This document shows positions 1 to 6,813 of a stretch of 13,031 nt of DNA, piece by piece. The position numbers and the translations under genes are program-made. The notes below the pieces were generated by a model that searched no databases, had not been told where the DNA came from, and was given only the letters and a program-made list of their open reading frames with translations. The stretch is from an uncultured bacterium (GTDB lineage: Bacteria; Fidelibacterota; Marinisomatia; Marinisomatales; UBA1611): assembly GCA_938092125.1 (NCBI GenBank), contig CALKMQ010000126.1, positions 1-13,031 of the forward strand, read 5' to 3'. How positions within the stretch are numbered: position 1 is the first letter of the stretch; every line of letters begins with the position of its first letter.

Positions 1-222
1 GACAGCTCTTATGAAAAAGGGGAGCCATTCGTTACTAGATTGAATAGGGTAATCAAAGGATGGACAGAAGGTATACAATTAATGAATGAAGGCTCTGAAT
101 ATGAGTTTTTTATTCACCCTAGACTAGCTTATGGTCCGAGACCAAATAATAATATTCCCGCAAATAGTGTTTTGATTTTTAAGGTGGAATTACAAAAAGT
201 ATTTGAGAAAAATATAAAATAA
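1..222 (+). CDS. FKBP-type peptidyl-prolyl cis-trans isomerase, C-terminal part (5' end outside window)
   Basis: The reading frame is open from base 1 to the TAA at 220-222 and gives 73 residues of an FKBP fold. FKBPs catalyse cis-trans isomerisation of X-Pro peptide bonds and assist folding, often in the periplasm when they carry a signal peptide, which is not visible here. Recognisable family segments, in order, are DSSYEKGEPF, the VIKGWTEGIQLM helix containing the conserved Trp at the floor of the active site, the FFIHPRLAYGPR strand-loop, the IPANSVLIFKVEL strand, and a short tail. A TTG at 40 could be mistaken for a start, but the FKBP match continues upstream of it, so the gene begins before the window. 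It converges on the tRNA gene 17 bases downstream. Which FKBP subfamily it belongs to, and whether it is exported, cannot be told. Confidence 0.92.
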   Translation, partial: DSSYEKGEPFVTRLNRVIKGWTEGIQLMNEGSEYEFFIHPRLAYGPRPNNNIPANSVLIFKVELQKVFEKNIK

Positions 223-239
223 AAAGTATTCTTAGATAG

Positions 240-313
240 TACCCCGGACAGGATTCGAACCTGTGGCCCCCGGATTAGAAATCCGATGCTCTATCCAGCT
301 GAGCTACCGGGGC
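240..313 (-). tRNA. tRNA-Arg (anticodon TCT)
   Basis: Read on the minus strand from 313, a full cloverleaf can be drawn. The acceptor stem is GCCCCGG against CCGGGGT (first pair G-U). The D arm is GCTCAGCTGGATAGAGC. The anticodon stem has five pairs, one a G-U wobble, around loop TTTCTAA with anticodon TCT (plus-strand bases 277-279). The T arm is ACAGG-TTCGAAT-CCTGT, followed by discriminator A at 240. CCA is not encoded. The tRNA reads AGA codons, which should be common in an AT-rich genome like this one. It converges on the FKBP gene. Confidence 0.97.
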
Positions 314-326
314 ATAATATCGTAAA

Positions 327-354
327 AATGTAGCATCTTAAATTACTTTATCAA
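327..354 (-). promoter_or_regulatory. possible promoter of the tRNA-Arg gene
   Basis: On the minus strand TTGATA (plus 349-354) and TACATT (plus 327-332) lie 16 bases apart, placing a start site just upstream of the mature tRNA 5' end at 313. Each box has mismatches to the sigma-70 consensus, so this rests mainly on position. Confidence 0.28.
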
Positions 355-415
355 TCAGACTTTTTCGAATAAAATATTAGCTTATTTTCTCGACGAGGCC
401 TCCTCGATAAAAATC

Positions 416-445
416 TTGACATGAACCTTTAAAATTTCGTACTAT
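416..445 (+). promoter_or_regulatory. promoter of the 76-residue repeat microprotein gene
   Basis: A perfect -35 box TTGACA (416-421) is followed after 18 bases by TACTAT (440-445, 4 of 6 matches to TATAAT). Transcription would start near 452 and leave a leader of about 70 bases before the gene at 522. A small GC-rich hairpin, CGAGG-CCT-CCTCG (394-406), lies just upstream of the -35 box in otherwise AT-rich DNA. It could be a protein-binding site, but nothing more can be said about it. Confidence 0.5.
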
Positions 446-521
446 TAGTAGGCAGAGGGAGTGAGATTTTACTCTAACCACTACCATAAAAAAACAAATC
501 AAATAATAATCGGAGGCTTTA

Positions 522-752
522 ATGGCTGAAAAAGTAAAAAATACAGGAGTATCTAAAGAAAAAGGATACTTATACTATTTAGATAAACAAGGCGATGTAT
601 CTCGCTCACAAATGGCTCGTGCTGGCAAGGGCGGCGGAAATGCTGAAAAAGTTGCTACAGCTGGTGTTACAAGAGAGTCTGGTTTCCTATATTTTATTGA
701 TAAAGATGGTGATGTATCAAGATCACCAATGGCCAGAGGTCGTAAGAAATAG
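522..752 (+). CDS. 76-residue protein made of two copies of one motif, function unknown
   Basis: The ATG at 522 is preceded by a strong Shine-Dalgarno GGAGG (511-515), which fixes the start. The protein is two tandem copies of a roughly 35-residue unit with a period of 39: residues 2-33 and 41-72 are identical at about 21 of 32 positions. Each unit runs AEKV, then a conserved Gly-Val, then a GYLYYLDK/GFLYFIDK aromatic strand, then GDVSRS, then MAR. A GKGGGN linker joins the copies and the C-terminus is basic (GRKK). There is no signal peptide or membrane segment, so it is probably cytoplasmic. The strand-turn look of YLYYLDKQGDVSR suggests a tiny beta-hairpin module, and the many Lys and Arg residues would allow nucleic-acid binding; both are inference. 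I have a loose memory of single-copy relatives annotated as hypothetical proteins. It is monocistronic, with its own promoter and terminator, and looks well expressed. Confidence 0.78.
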   Translation: MAEKVKNTGVSKEKGYLYYLDKQGDVSRSQMARAGKGGGNAEKVATAGVTRESGFLYFIDKDGDVSRSPMARGRKK

Positions 753-770
753 AATATGTTCTTAAAAAAA

Positions 771-795
771 GCCCTCAAATGAGGGCTTTTTTTTT
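771..795 (+). terminator. intrinsic terminator of the microprotein gene
   Basis: A perfect six-pair GC-rich stem, GCCCTC (771-776) and GAGGGC (781-786), closes the loop AAAT and is followed by nine T residues (787-795). It starts 18 bases after the stop codon. The A run before the stem makes a weaker terminator on the other strand also possible. Confidence 0.92.
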
Positions 796-857
796 GTCTT
801 TGCGTATTCATTAAATGTTTTAAATTCTGTGAGCAAATTTATAAAATCTTTAAAATA

Positions 858-1664
858 ATGAAATTAAAATACAATATATTTATATTAACTGCATTTGCAT
901 TGCTTTTGAATCCGTATTCTTCTTTAAACGCAGACGATCAATTGTTTGGTGGTAAGGAAAAAGATTCCGATTCTAATAATAAAGCATCCAAGCAGATGGT
1001 CCAGGAAGAAGCTCCAATTATGGAGATGCCTAAAATTTTGCCACCTATTAGTCGCAACAAGATAGAATCAGTCATACCTGTAAAAAGGTTACCTGATGGT
1101 TGGGTTTTTAGGGATGAGTTGCTTGCTCCGTGGTCAACAAGTTTACCGGCAGTATTAACGATTGTCCCTGATACTACTGTTGAGGTTGTCTACACAGATG
1201 AATCTCGCACGACAAAAGACGGTATTGTGTTACCTATTAAGAGAGCGACTGTTGAGTTTAACTATGTGACGCGTTTAACAATAGAGCGAATCACTCTTGG
1301 ATTTGTTAATATTGATTATGTTTACAGTACAACGAACAATAGTGATTCACATTACATACTTGAGAGCGTTGTTAAAAAAATAAAGTTGAAAGATACTGGT
1401 TTTCCGCAGCTTACAGCTGAAGATGTTATAAAGCATAAAGTTCTTATGGAATATGGTACTCCAAAGGAATATGACGGAGTTTGGCATAATTATGGAGACG
1501 AGAATTCAATCTTTAGAGTAAGAAAATTAGATGAACGAAATGTTAAAGTCGAAGTTGACGGTTTAACTATTGCGGACAAGCTTAATAAAGCGATTGAAGA
1601 TGTTTATTCTCAACAGGGTATCGAATATAAGAAACGTTTAATGATGGATGGTATTGACCTGTAA
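858..1664 (+). CDS. exported protein of unknown function, partner of the Omp85-like gene
   Basis: The 268-residue product begins with a clear Sec signal peptide: basic MKLK, hydrophobic core IFILTAFALLL, and likely cleavage after Ala25 in SLNA-DD. No lipobox cysteine follows, so it should be a soluble periplasmic or surface protein rather than a lipoprotein. Residues 26-55 are charged, low in complexity and probably disordered. The rest is a mixed alpha/beta region with no motif I recognise; there are no further membrane segments or cysteines. The start at 858 is chosen because the signal peptide follows at once, although no Shine-Dalgarno is visible. The 3' end overlaps the next gene by 17 bases in another frame, and a strong terminator stands 29 bases after the stop. 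Tight pairing with an outer-membrane barrel suggests a shared envelope role, for example as a substrate or a periplasmic accessory. This is inference from context; no function is claimed. Confidence 0.8.
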   Translation: MKLKYNIFILTAFALLLNPYSSLNADDQLFGGKEKDSDSNNKASKQMVQEEAPIMEMPKILPPISRNKIESVIPVKRLPDGWVFRDELLAPWSTSLPAVLTIVPDTTVEVVYTDESRTTKDGIVLPIKRATVEFNYVTRLTIERITLGFVNIDYVYSTTNNSDSHYILESVVKKIKLKDTGFPQLTAEDVIKHKVLMEYGTPKEYDGVWHNYGDENSIFRVRKLDERNVKVEVDGLTIADKLNKAIEDVYSQQGIEYKKRLMMDGIDL

Positions 1665-2952
1665 ATCTTTGAAAACCAGAAATGATTATACTGAAAGGCC
1701 TGCGATAACAGGCCTTTTTTTATTATTATATTTCATACTTAACTCAACTGTTCTATCTGCTAATTATAAACCAAAAATAACAAATATTGATATTATTGGT
1801 TTGGATAAAACTATGCAATATGTTGTGGATAGGGAAATTCATCATCCTCTGGGCGTCTACGTAGATTCAAGCATTGCAACCCTCGATAGAAACCGAATAT
1901 TTAATTTGGGTCTTTTTGAAGATGTTGCTTGGCGTTTAGTGCCTCTTGAAAATGGTGATGCAATCCTACAATATATTATGGTTGAATCAATAAATAAAAC
2001 TCCTCCATTATTATTTCCTAGTTATGATGAAGAAAAAGGGTGGTCATTAAACGCTATATTAATGGTTAAAAACTTGCAAGGTAGAAATCAAACTCTTGAA
2101 GTTTTTGCAGGTTTTGGTGGCCAACAAAAAATTCAGCTATTGTTTAGTGATCCATGGTTATTTGGTGATCATGTTTCATTATCCACTTATTTAGAAAGAA
2201 ATTCATATGATCATCTTTTTTTAGATAGGAGTATAAATATAAATAGCTTAAAAATTAGCATTGGTAAATGGTACGGAGAAAAAATAAAGTTAAGATTTTC
2301 TCCTGCTTTGATTAAAAAAAGTTTTACAAATAGTATAAATACATTAAGCTACAAATTCTTTACCCCAGAATTAAAAATAGAGTTTGATAAAAGAGACATT
2401 TTTTGGAATCCAACGAAAGGCTCTAGAATTATTCAATCGATTATCCCAATGTTAGGTAATAATAAGTTTATTGTATGGAATCAATCCTATAGTTTTTTCT
2501 TATCAGCTTTTAATAATATTGTTTTAGGATTTAACACAACAATACAAAGAAAAATTGGTCATAAAAATGATGTATGGTTAAGCTATTTTGGTAATTCCTA
2601 CAATATTAGAGGCTGGGATCTGCCAGATAAAACTCACTTCTTTGATAATTATCGTTTTGGGCATGAGTTCCTTTTTTCAAGTTTTGAATTAAGAAAGCTT
2701 TTTTTAAATAACAATGGAGCTCGGTTTGGCTTCAAAAAAGGCATATGTATTGTTGCTTTTACTGATATTGGAGCTATTAACAAGAATTGGAAATCTATAT
2801 CTAAGAATAGTATGCTTGGAGGAGCGGGATTTGGAATTAGACTGCCAATACCTATTTTACAATCTGTTAGAATAGATTTAGGTTGGGGATTTAAAAATAA
2901 GACATTTAATAAGACTCCAACCTTTCACTTTGCAGTCCAACAAAAATTCTAA
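1648..2952 (+). CDS. one-POTRA Omp85-superfamily outer-membrane barrel protein
   Basis: The 434-residue product shows a hydrophobic signal segment at residues 20-38 (GLFLLLYFIL core, likely cut after VLSA). One POTRA-like domain follows at about 42-115 (ITNIDIIGLDKT, then IFNLGLFEDVAW), then a beta-barrel. Barrel motifs of the BamA/TamA family are present: DKRDIFWNPTKGSR at 247-260, the IRGW version of the conserved loop-6 RG(F/Y) at 320-323, GGAGFGIRLP...VRIDLGWGF at 391-415, and a C-terminal Phe that the Bam complex needs. Known BamA proteins carry several POTRAs and are much longer, so this is a reduced relative, possibly moving or anchoring a specific partner. The start is uncertain. ATG 1648 overlaps the upstream gene and TTG 1669 is an alternative, but any later start would lose the signal peptide. 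An intrinsic terminator lies within the signal-peptide codons. Confidence 0.84.
   Translation: MVLTCKSLKTRNDYTERPAITGLFLLLYFILNSTVLSANYKPKITNIDIIGLDKTMQYVVDREIHHPLGVYVDSSIATLDRNRIFNLGLFEDVAWRLVPLENGDAILQYIMVESINKTPPLLFPSYDEEKGWSLNAILMVKNLQGRNQTLEVFAGFGGQQKIQLLFSDPWLFGDHVSLSTYLERNSYDHLFLDRSININSLKISIGKWYGEKIKLRFSPALIKKSFTNSINTLSYKFFTPELKIEFDKRDIFWNPTKGSRIIQSIIPMLGNNKFIVWNQSYSFFLSAFNNIVLGFNTTIQRKIGHKNDVWLSYFGNSYNIRGWDLPDKTHFFDNYRFGHEFLFSSFELRKLFLNNNGARFGFKKGICIVAFTDIGAINKNWKSISKNSMLGGAGFGIRLPIPILQSVRIDLGWGFKNKTFNKTPTFHFAVQQKF
1694..1721 (+). terminator. intrinsic terminator or attenuator inside the start of the Omp85-like gene
   Basis: A perfect nine-pair stem, AAAGGCCTG (1694-1702) and CAGGCCTTT (1709-1717), closes the loop CGATAA and runs into a T tract (1715-1721). 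It begins 29 bases after the stop of the exported-protein gene, the normal position for its terminator, yet it lies in the first codons of the following gene. A ribosome reading the second gene would cover the stem, so it may act as a translation-sensitive attenuator. Confidence 0.82.
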
Positions 2953-2975
2953 TATAATATATTATTAGAATTTTT
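2942..2975. terminator. AT-rich bidirectional terminator between convergent operons
   Basis: A perfect 12-pair inverted repeat, AAAAATTCTAAT (2942-2953) and ATTAGAATTTTT (2964-2975), surrounds a 10-base loop. Each arm begins or ends with a five-base A or T run, so it can work in both directions. The left arm includes the TAA stop (2950-2952) of the Omp85-like gene. On the minus strand it lies about 90 bases beyond the secF stop. The stem is AT-rich, so its strength is uncertain. Confidence 0.6.
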
Positions 2976-3066
2976 AATTTCATCATCCATAAAAATCTGT
3001 AGCCTTGATGAAAAGCTCAGAGACTTTTTCACTTATGAGGTTGTTTATCGGAGGGTAGTTGTCGTT

Positions 3067-3990
3067 TTAAGACTTAGGCTGCATATAAACTACAATTAGG
3101 CTTGCAACAAATATACTAGAATAAGTTCCAATCAACACGCCGATAATCAATGCAAAGGAGAAAGAGTGTATTACTTCTCCACCGAAAAAATAAAGTATAA
3201 GAACAACAAATAAGGTAGTTAAAGAAGTTACTATAGTACGGCTTAAAGATTCATTGATGCTTTGATTCACAGTATCAATAATGGATCCTCTTTTCAGAGT
3301 TTTTAAGTTTTCTCTGATTCTATCAAATATCACAATTGTATCATTCAACGAATAGCCAACAATTGTTAGAAAGGCTGCAATAACTGAAAGTGAAATTTCA
3401 TAACCAAGTATTGAAAAAATGCCTAAAGTAATAATCACATCATGAGCTATTGCAGCAATAGCTCCAATGGCAAAAATGAATTCGAACCTCAAAGATATAT
3501 ATATAAGTATTAAAGACAGAGCATAAACAATGGCCATAATTGCTTTAGCGCTAAGCTCAGATCCTACTTTAGGACTAATTTTATCTTTTGATAAAACGAA
3601 ATCTTTTTTATCACTTGGAAGTGAATTTGGGTAGACTGTTTTTAAGACCTCAATTATATCTTTAGAAAAATTTTCTGGCTCGTTTTCCAATTCAGCAATT
3701 CGCAAAGCGATGCTAGAAGTATTACCAAAGTGTTTTATTTCAGATGAGCTAAAATCAAATTTTTGACCATTAATATTAATATCACTTAACTTGGACCTGA
3801 ATTCATTAATATTAATTGGCTGGGTATATTTAACTGCTATTAATGTACCACCTTTAAAGTCGATACTCAACTTTGGTCCATTATTTATTATTAATGAAAA
3901 AATACCTGCCAAAACTAGCGCACTTGAAAGTATAACAGTTAATTTTGAATTATTGATGAAGTCAATGTTTGATTTTTTAATAATCTGCAT
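3067..3990 (-). CDS. secF: protein translocase subunit SecF
   Basis: The 307-residue product is a complete SecF, the smaller half of the SecDF membrane complex. SecDF uses the proton gradient to pull Sec substrates through the SecYEG channel on the periplasmic side. Six membrane segments are visible at about 17-36, 148-167, 171-190, 200-222, 252-272 and 276-300, with the periplasmic P4 region between the first two. Signature motifs are SIDFKGGT at 42-49 and GYSLNDTIVIFDRIREN at 212-228, the latter holding the conserved Asp and Arg residues of membrane helix 4. The length is normal for the family. The ATG at 3990 directly abuts the secD stop with no base between, so the two are cotranscribed and probably translationally coupled, giving near-equal amounts of each subunit. 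Confidence 0.97.
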   Translation of the reverse strand: MQIIKKSNIDFINNSKLTVILSSALVLAGIFSLIINNGPKLSIDFKGGTLIAVKYTQPININEFRSKLSDININGQKFDFSSSEIKHFGNTSSIALRIAELENEPENFSKDIIEVLKTVYPNSLPSDKKDFVLSKDKISPKVGSELSAKAIMAIVYALSLILIYISLRFEFIFAIGAIAAIAHDVIITLGIFSILGYEISLSVIAAFLTIVGYSLNDTIVIFDRIRENLKTLKRGSIIDTVNQSINESLSRTIVTSLTTLFVVLILYFFGGEVIHSFSFALIIGVLIGTYSSIFVASLIVVYMQPKS

Positions 3991-5886
3991 TTATATACTT
4001 AAAGTTTTGATTGATTTTTTGGTTATTGTGTAAAAAATAGTTCTTGTAACATAAACAGCAGTAAACATACTTATCAATATCCCCCAAAAAAGTACTGTAG
4101 CAAATCCTTTAATGGGACCAGTTCCAAATTGGTACAATACTAATGAAGCAATAACAGTAGTTAAGTTTGCATCAATTATAGTTGTAATAGCTCTATTGTA
4201 TCCTGCTTCTATAGCAGACTTAGGTGTCTTACCTTTGCGCAGTTCTTCGCGTATTCTTTCAAAAATAATAACATTAGAATCAATGCACATTCCAACTGTA
4301 AGAATTAATCCTGCAATTCCAGGTAAAGTTAATGTCGCACCTAATGATGCTAAAACAGCCAAAATAAGAACAATATTCCAAATTAATGCAAAGTTTGCAA
4401 TTGCCCCAGCCGCTTTATAGTAAATGAGCATAAAAATAAAAACGGCTCCAAGACCAATAAGAATCGATTTTTGACCTCTAGCAATTGAGTCTGCTCCTAA
4501 ACTCGGGCCGACAGTTCTTTCTTCAATAATGTTGACGGGTGCTGGTAAAGCACCAGCTCTTAAAATAATTGCTATATCCTTAGCTTCATTTATATCAGCA
4601 AACCCTTCAATTTGAGTTCTTCCTCCAGGGATTTTCTCTCTAATATTTGGAGCCATATGAACTTTGTTATCAAGTACTATGGCAATGCGTTGTCCAATGT
4701 TTGCTCCTGTTACTCTAGACCAAGTTTTTGAACCTTCACTATTCATATCGAGTGACACTACAGGTAATCCTGCGCTTCCACCACCAAGACTACCCAAGCT
4801 TGCTTTTGCTTTTTCCACTACACCGCCAGTTAGTTCTGGAACAGTTTCTAAGTAGTAAAGTCTAAAATATTCTCCTGATGCTCCCAACGATTCAGAATCA
4901 TTACCAAAAATGAATTGTCCTGAAGATGATTTGAGCTTTAGTTTGGCTGCATCTTGAGATAATAATTTTTTTAAAGCGTAAACATTTTTTGATTTTACAA
5001 CAAGATCGCCTTGCACAAATTCTATCAATGACATCAACGGAGAATCAAGTAATAAATCAGATTCGCCACCTAAGCTATCAGATTTAGAATTAGTTGTTTC
5101 TCCAAAAATTTCATCAATCGTTGTAACATTGTCTTCTGGTTGATTGGTGGTTTCATTTGGTTTTTTGTCAAGTTTAGACTCAGAAATAAGTGTTTCTAAT
5201 TCTTCATCACTAACTGATTTTTTCAAAATATTGTCTAGCTGAGTGATTATTTCATTTGTAGACGCATTATTTTTAACTAAATAGAATTCAAGTAAAGCGG
5301 TACTCTGTAATAGAGCTCTAGCTCTTTCAGAATCTTGAATACCTGCTAGTTCAACGAGAATCCTATATTTACCTTGCTTTTGTATTGTAGGTTCAGAAAC
5401 ACCGAATTGATCTATCCTGTTCTGTAATATTTCCAATACTCTGTTAATTGAATCTTCAGTCTCATCTTCAATTGCTGTAACGATATCTTCAAGGTTAGAT
5501 CCATATTCGTGATAATACCGTACAACTTTAATATCACTATTGGAAATTTTTTCACGAAAAATATCAAAAAAGTTTTCTCCGCGGTTTAATTTGAACTCAT
5601 TTGTTATTTCTTCAAGGAGGTTATCAAACTTTTCATTTCGATTTGTAGCAAGGCTTTTTACTAGTGTAGGAATATCTGTTTCTAGTAAAATGTACATGCC
5701 GCCTTTGAGGTCAAGCCCTTGACGTATTATACGGGATTCTATTTGAGCTAAGTCACCTTGCTCTTTTAAAAGCTCTATTTCATCTGCACCTAAGTTTTGG
5801 TATTTTATAGATGGCCACAAAGAGTAAAATGACCAACCAAGAAGGACCAAAATTACTAGGTATCTAGGTGTTAAACTATTTTTCAA
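3991..5886 (-). CDS. secD: protein translocase subunit SecD
   Basis: The 631-residue product is a complete SecD. It has one N-terminal membrane segment (about 8-26), a large periplasmic P1 region carrying GLDLKGG at 57-63, and five membrane helices from about 474 to 617. Conserved family blocks include LRAGALPAPVNIIEERTVGP (442-461) and GMCIDSNVIIFERIREEL (532-549), which contains the proton-pathway Asp536. The start is TTG at 5886: a TAA lies two codons upstream in frame, no ATG occurs before the conserved GLDLKGG region, and the membrane segment begins eight residues in. No Shine-Dalgarno is visible. An acidic, Ser/Thr-rich, probably disordered stretch of about 45 residues (235-280, including NETTNQPEDN and GETTNSKSDS) interrupts P1. 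SecD leads a two-gene operon with secF, divergent from parA. Confidence 0.97.
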   Translation of the reverse strand: MKNSLTPRYLVILVLLGWSFYSLWPSIKYQNLGADEIELLKEQGDLAQIESRIIRQGLDLKGGMYILLETDIPTLVKSLATNRNEKFDNLLEEITNEFKLNRGENFFDIFREKISNSDIKVVRYYHEYGSNLEDIVTAIEDETEDSINRVLEILQNRIDQFGVSEPTIQKQGKYRILVELAGIQDSERARALLQSTALLEFYLVKNNASTNEIITQLDNILKKSVSDEELETLISESKLDKKPNETTNQPEDNVTTIDEIFGETTNSKSDSLGGESDLLLDSPLMSLIEFVQGDLVVKSKNVYALKKLLSQDAAKLKLKSSSGQFIFGNDSESLGASGEYFRLYYLETVPELTGGVVEKAKASLGSLGGGSAGLPVVSLDMNSEGSKTWSRVTGANIGQRIAIVLDNKVHMAPNIREKIPGGRTQIEGFADINEAKDIAIILRAGALPAPVNIIEERTVGPSLGADSIARGQKSILIGLGAVFIFMLIYYKAAGAIANFALIWNIVLILAVLASLGATLTLPGIAGLILTVGMCIDSNVIIFERIREELRKGKTPKSAIEAGYNRAITTIIDANLTTVIASLVLYQFGTGPIKGFATVLFWGILISMFTAVYVTRTIFYTITKKSIKTLSI

Positions 5887-5927
5887 TTTTTAATCTATTT
5901 TTGTTTAAATGTTGATTTAAGAGCGGA

Positions 5928-5956
5928 AATTTAACTTTGGACAAGGCTTAGAGCAA
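5928..5956 (-). promoter_or_regulatory. possible promoter of secDF
   Basis: On the minus strand TTGCTC (plus 5951-5956) and TAAATT (plus 5928-5933) are separated by 17 bases, about 40 bases before the secD TTG start. Each box matches the consensus at four of six positions. It lies in the divergent secD-parA region, and other AT-rich choices exist. Confidence 0.32.
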
Positions 5957-5983
5957 CATAACATATTCATTTTTATTTAGCGT

Positions 5984-5989
5984 TATACT
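5984..5989 (+). promoter_or_regulatory. possible -10 box for the parA operon
   Basis: TATACT matches TATAAT at five of six positions and sits 59 bases before the parA ATG. No good -35 box lies at the expected distance upstream, so it may need an activator or may be chance in AT-rich DNA. Confidence 0.33.
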
Positions 5990-6048
5990 TTTTAAATACA
6001 TTTTTTTGCTAATTAATAAGAATTAATTTAGATGCTATTTATTTAATC

Positions 6049-6813
6049 ATGGGAAAAGTTTTATCATTTATAAACCAAAAGGGTGGAGTTGGAAAAACAA
6101 CCTCAGCTGTCAATGTTGGGCTTAGTCTAGCTGTATCAGAAATAAAAACACTGATAGTAGACTTAGATCCTCAAGCAAATGCAACCATTGGTTTATCTGA
6201 TTTGACTGAAAAATCAGATAAAAATATCTATGATGTTTTGATAAATGAAACTGATATTACTGATGCAATTGCAAAAACGACATTCCCTTGTTTAGATGTT
6301 GTGCCTTCTACAAATGATCTAGTTGGAGCAGAGGTAGAACTAGTAAATATTATGGCTAGGGAGTATCAATTAAAAACAGCGTTAAAAAAAATCGTACGTA
6401 AATATGATGTAATAATTTTAGACTGTCCCCCATCACTAGGTTTGTTAACTATTAATGCTTTGACCTCCTCCCATGCTATTATAATCCCAATACAGTGTGA
6501 GTATTATGCTTTAGAGGGATTAAGTCAACTTTTAAACACCTTTAGATTAGTACAGCGTCACCTTAACAAAAAACTTGTAATCGGCGGTGTTTTAATGACA
6601 ATGTATGATAGTAGATTGAATTTGTCTAAACAAGTAGTCCAAGAAGTTAAAAGCTATTTTAAAGAAAAATTATTTAAAACATTAATTTACCGTAATGTAA
6701 AACTAAGTGAAGCACCTAGTTTTGGAAAACCCGCGTTACTTTATGACGCGAGTTCGAATGGAGCAAAAAACTATTTAAGTCTAACAGAGGAGATATTACA
6801 GCGTGTCATCTAA
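6049..6813 (+). CDS. parA: chromosome-partitioning ATPase ParA (Soj type)
   Basis: The 254-residue product is a small ParA/Soj-type ATPase without the N-terminal DNA-binding extension of plasmid ParA proteins, which points to the chromosomal type. ATP-bound dimers coat the nucleoid and are released by ParB at parS, moving origins apart. Visible motifs are the deviant Walker A KGGVGKTT at 11-18 with the signature first Lys11, the DLDPQAN block at 38-44, Walker B VIILDCPPSLG at about 119-129, and the late motif NVKLSEAPSFGKP. The ATG at 6049 fits the family start (short strand, then the Walker loop), although no Shine-Dalgarno precedes it. Its last 11 bases overlap parB. It heads a rightward operon with parB, an M23 peptidase, a bactofilin and atpZ. 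Confidence 0.96.
   Translation: MGKVLSFINQKGGVGKTTSAVNVGLSLAVSEIKTLIVDLDPQANATIGLSDLTEKSDKNIYDVLINETDITDAIAKTTFPCLDVVPSTNDLVGAEVELVNIMAREYQLKTALKKIVRKYDVIILDCPPSLGLLTINALTSSHAIIIPIQCEYYALEGLSQLLNTFRLVQRHLNKKLVIGGVLMTMYDSRLNLSKQVVQEVKSYFKEKLFKTLIYRNVKLSEAPSFGKPALLYDASSNGAKNYLSLTEEILQRVI

Noticed and set aside
575..811. Minus-strand open frame of 78 codons opposite the microprotein gene
   Set aside because: It is antisense to a gene with clear promoter, ribosome-binding site and internal repeat, and runs through the terminator.
3004..3030. Possible small hairpin after secF (AAAAG with CTTTT arms)
   Set aside because: Only about five A/T-rich pairs; too weak to call a terminator.
4112..4420. 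Plus-strand frame of 102 codons opposite secD
   Set aside because: Shadow of the conserved SecD membrane region; no start signal or domain.
5548..5563. parS-like 16-mer (12 of 16 matches to TGTTTCACGTGAAACA) inside secD
   Set aside because: The central CACGTG palindrome is broken (CACGAA) and the matches are mostly A/T runs expected by chance in AT-rich DNA.
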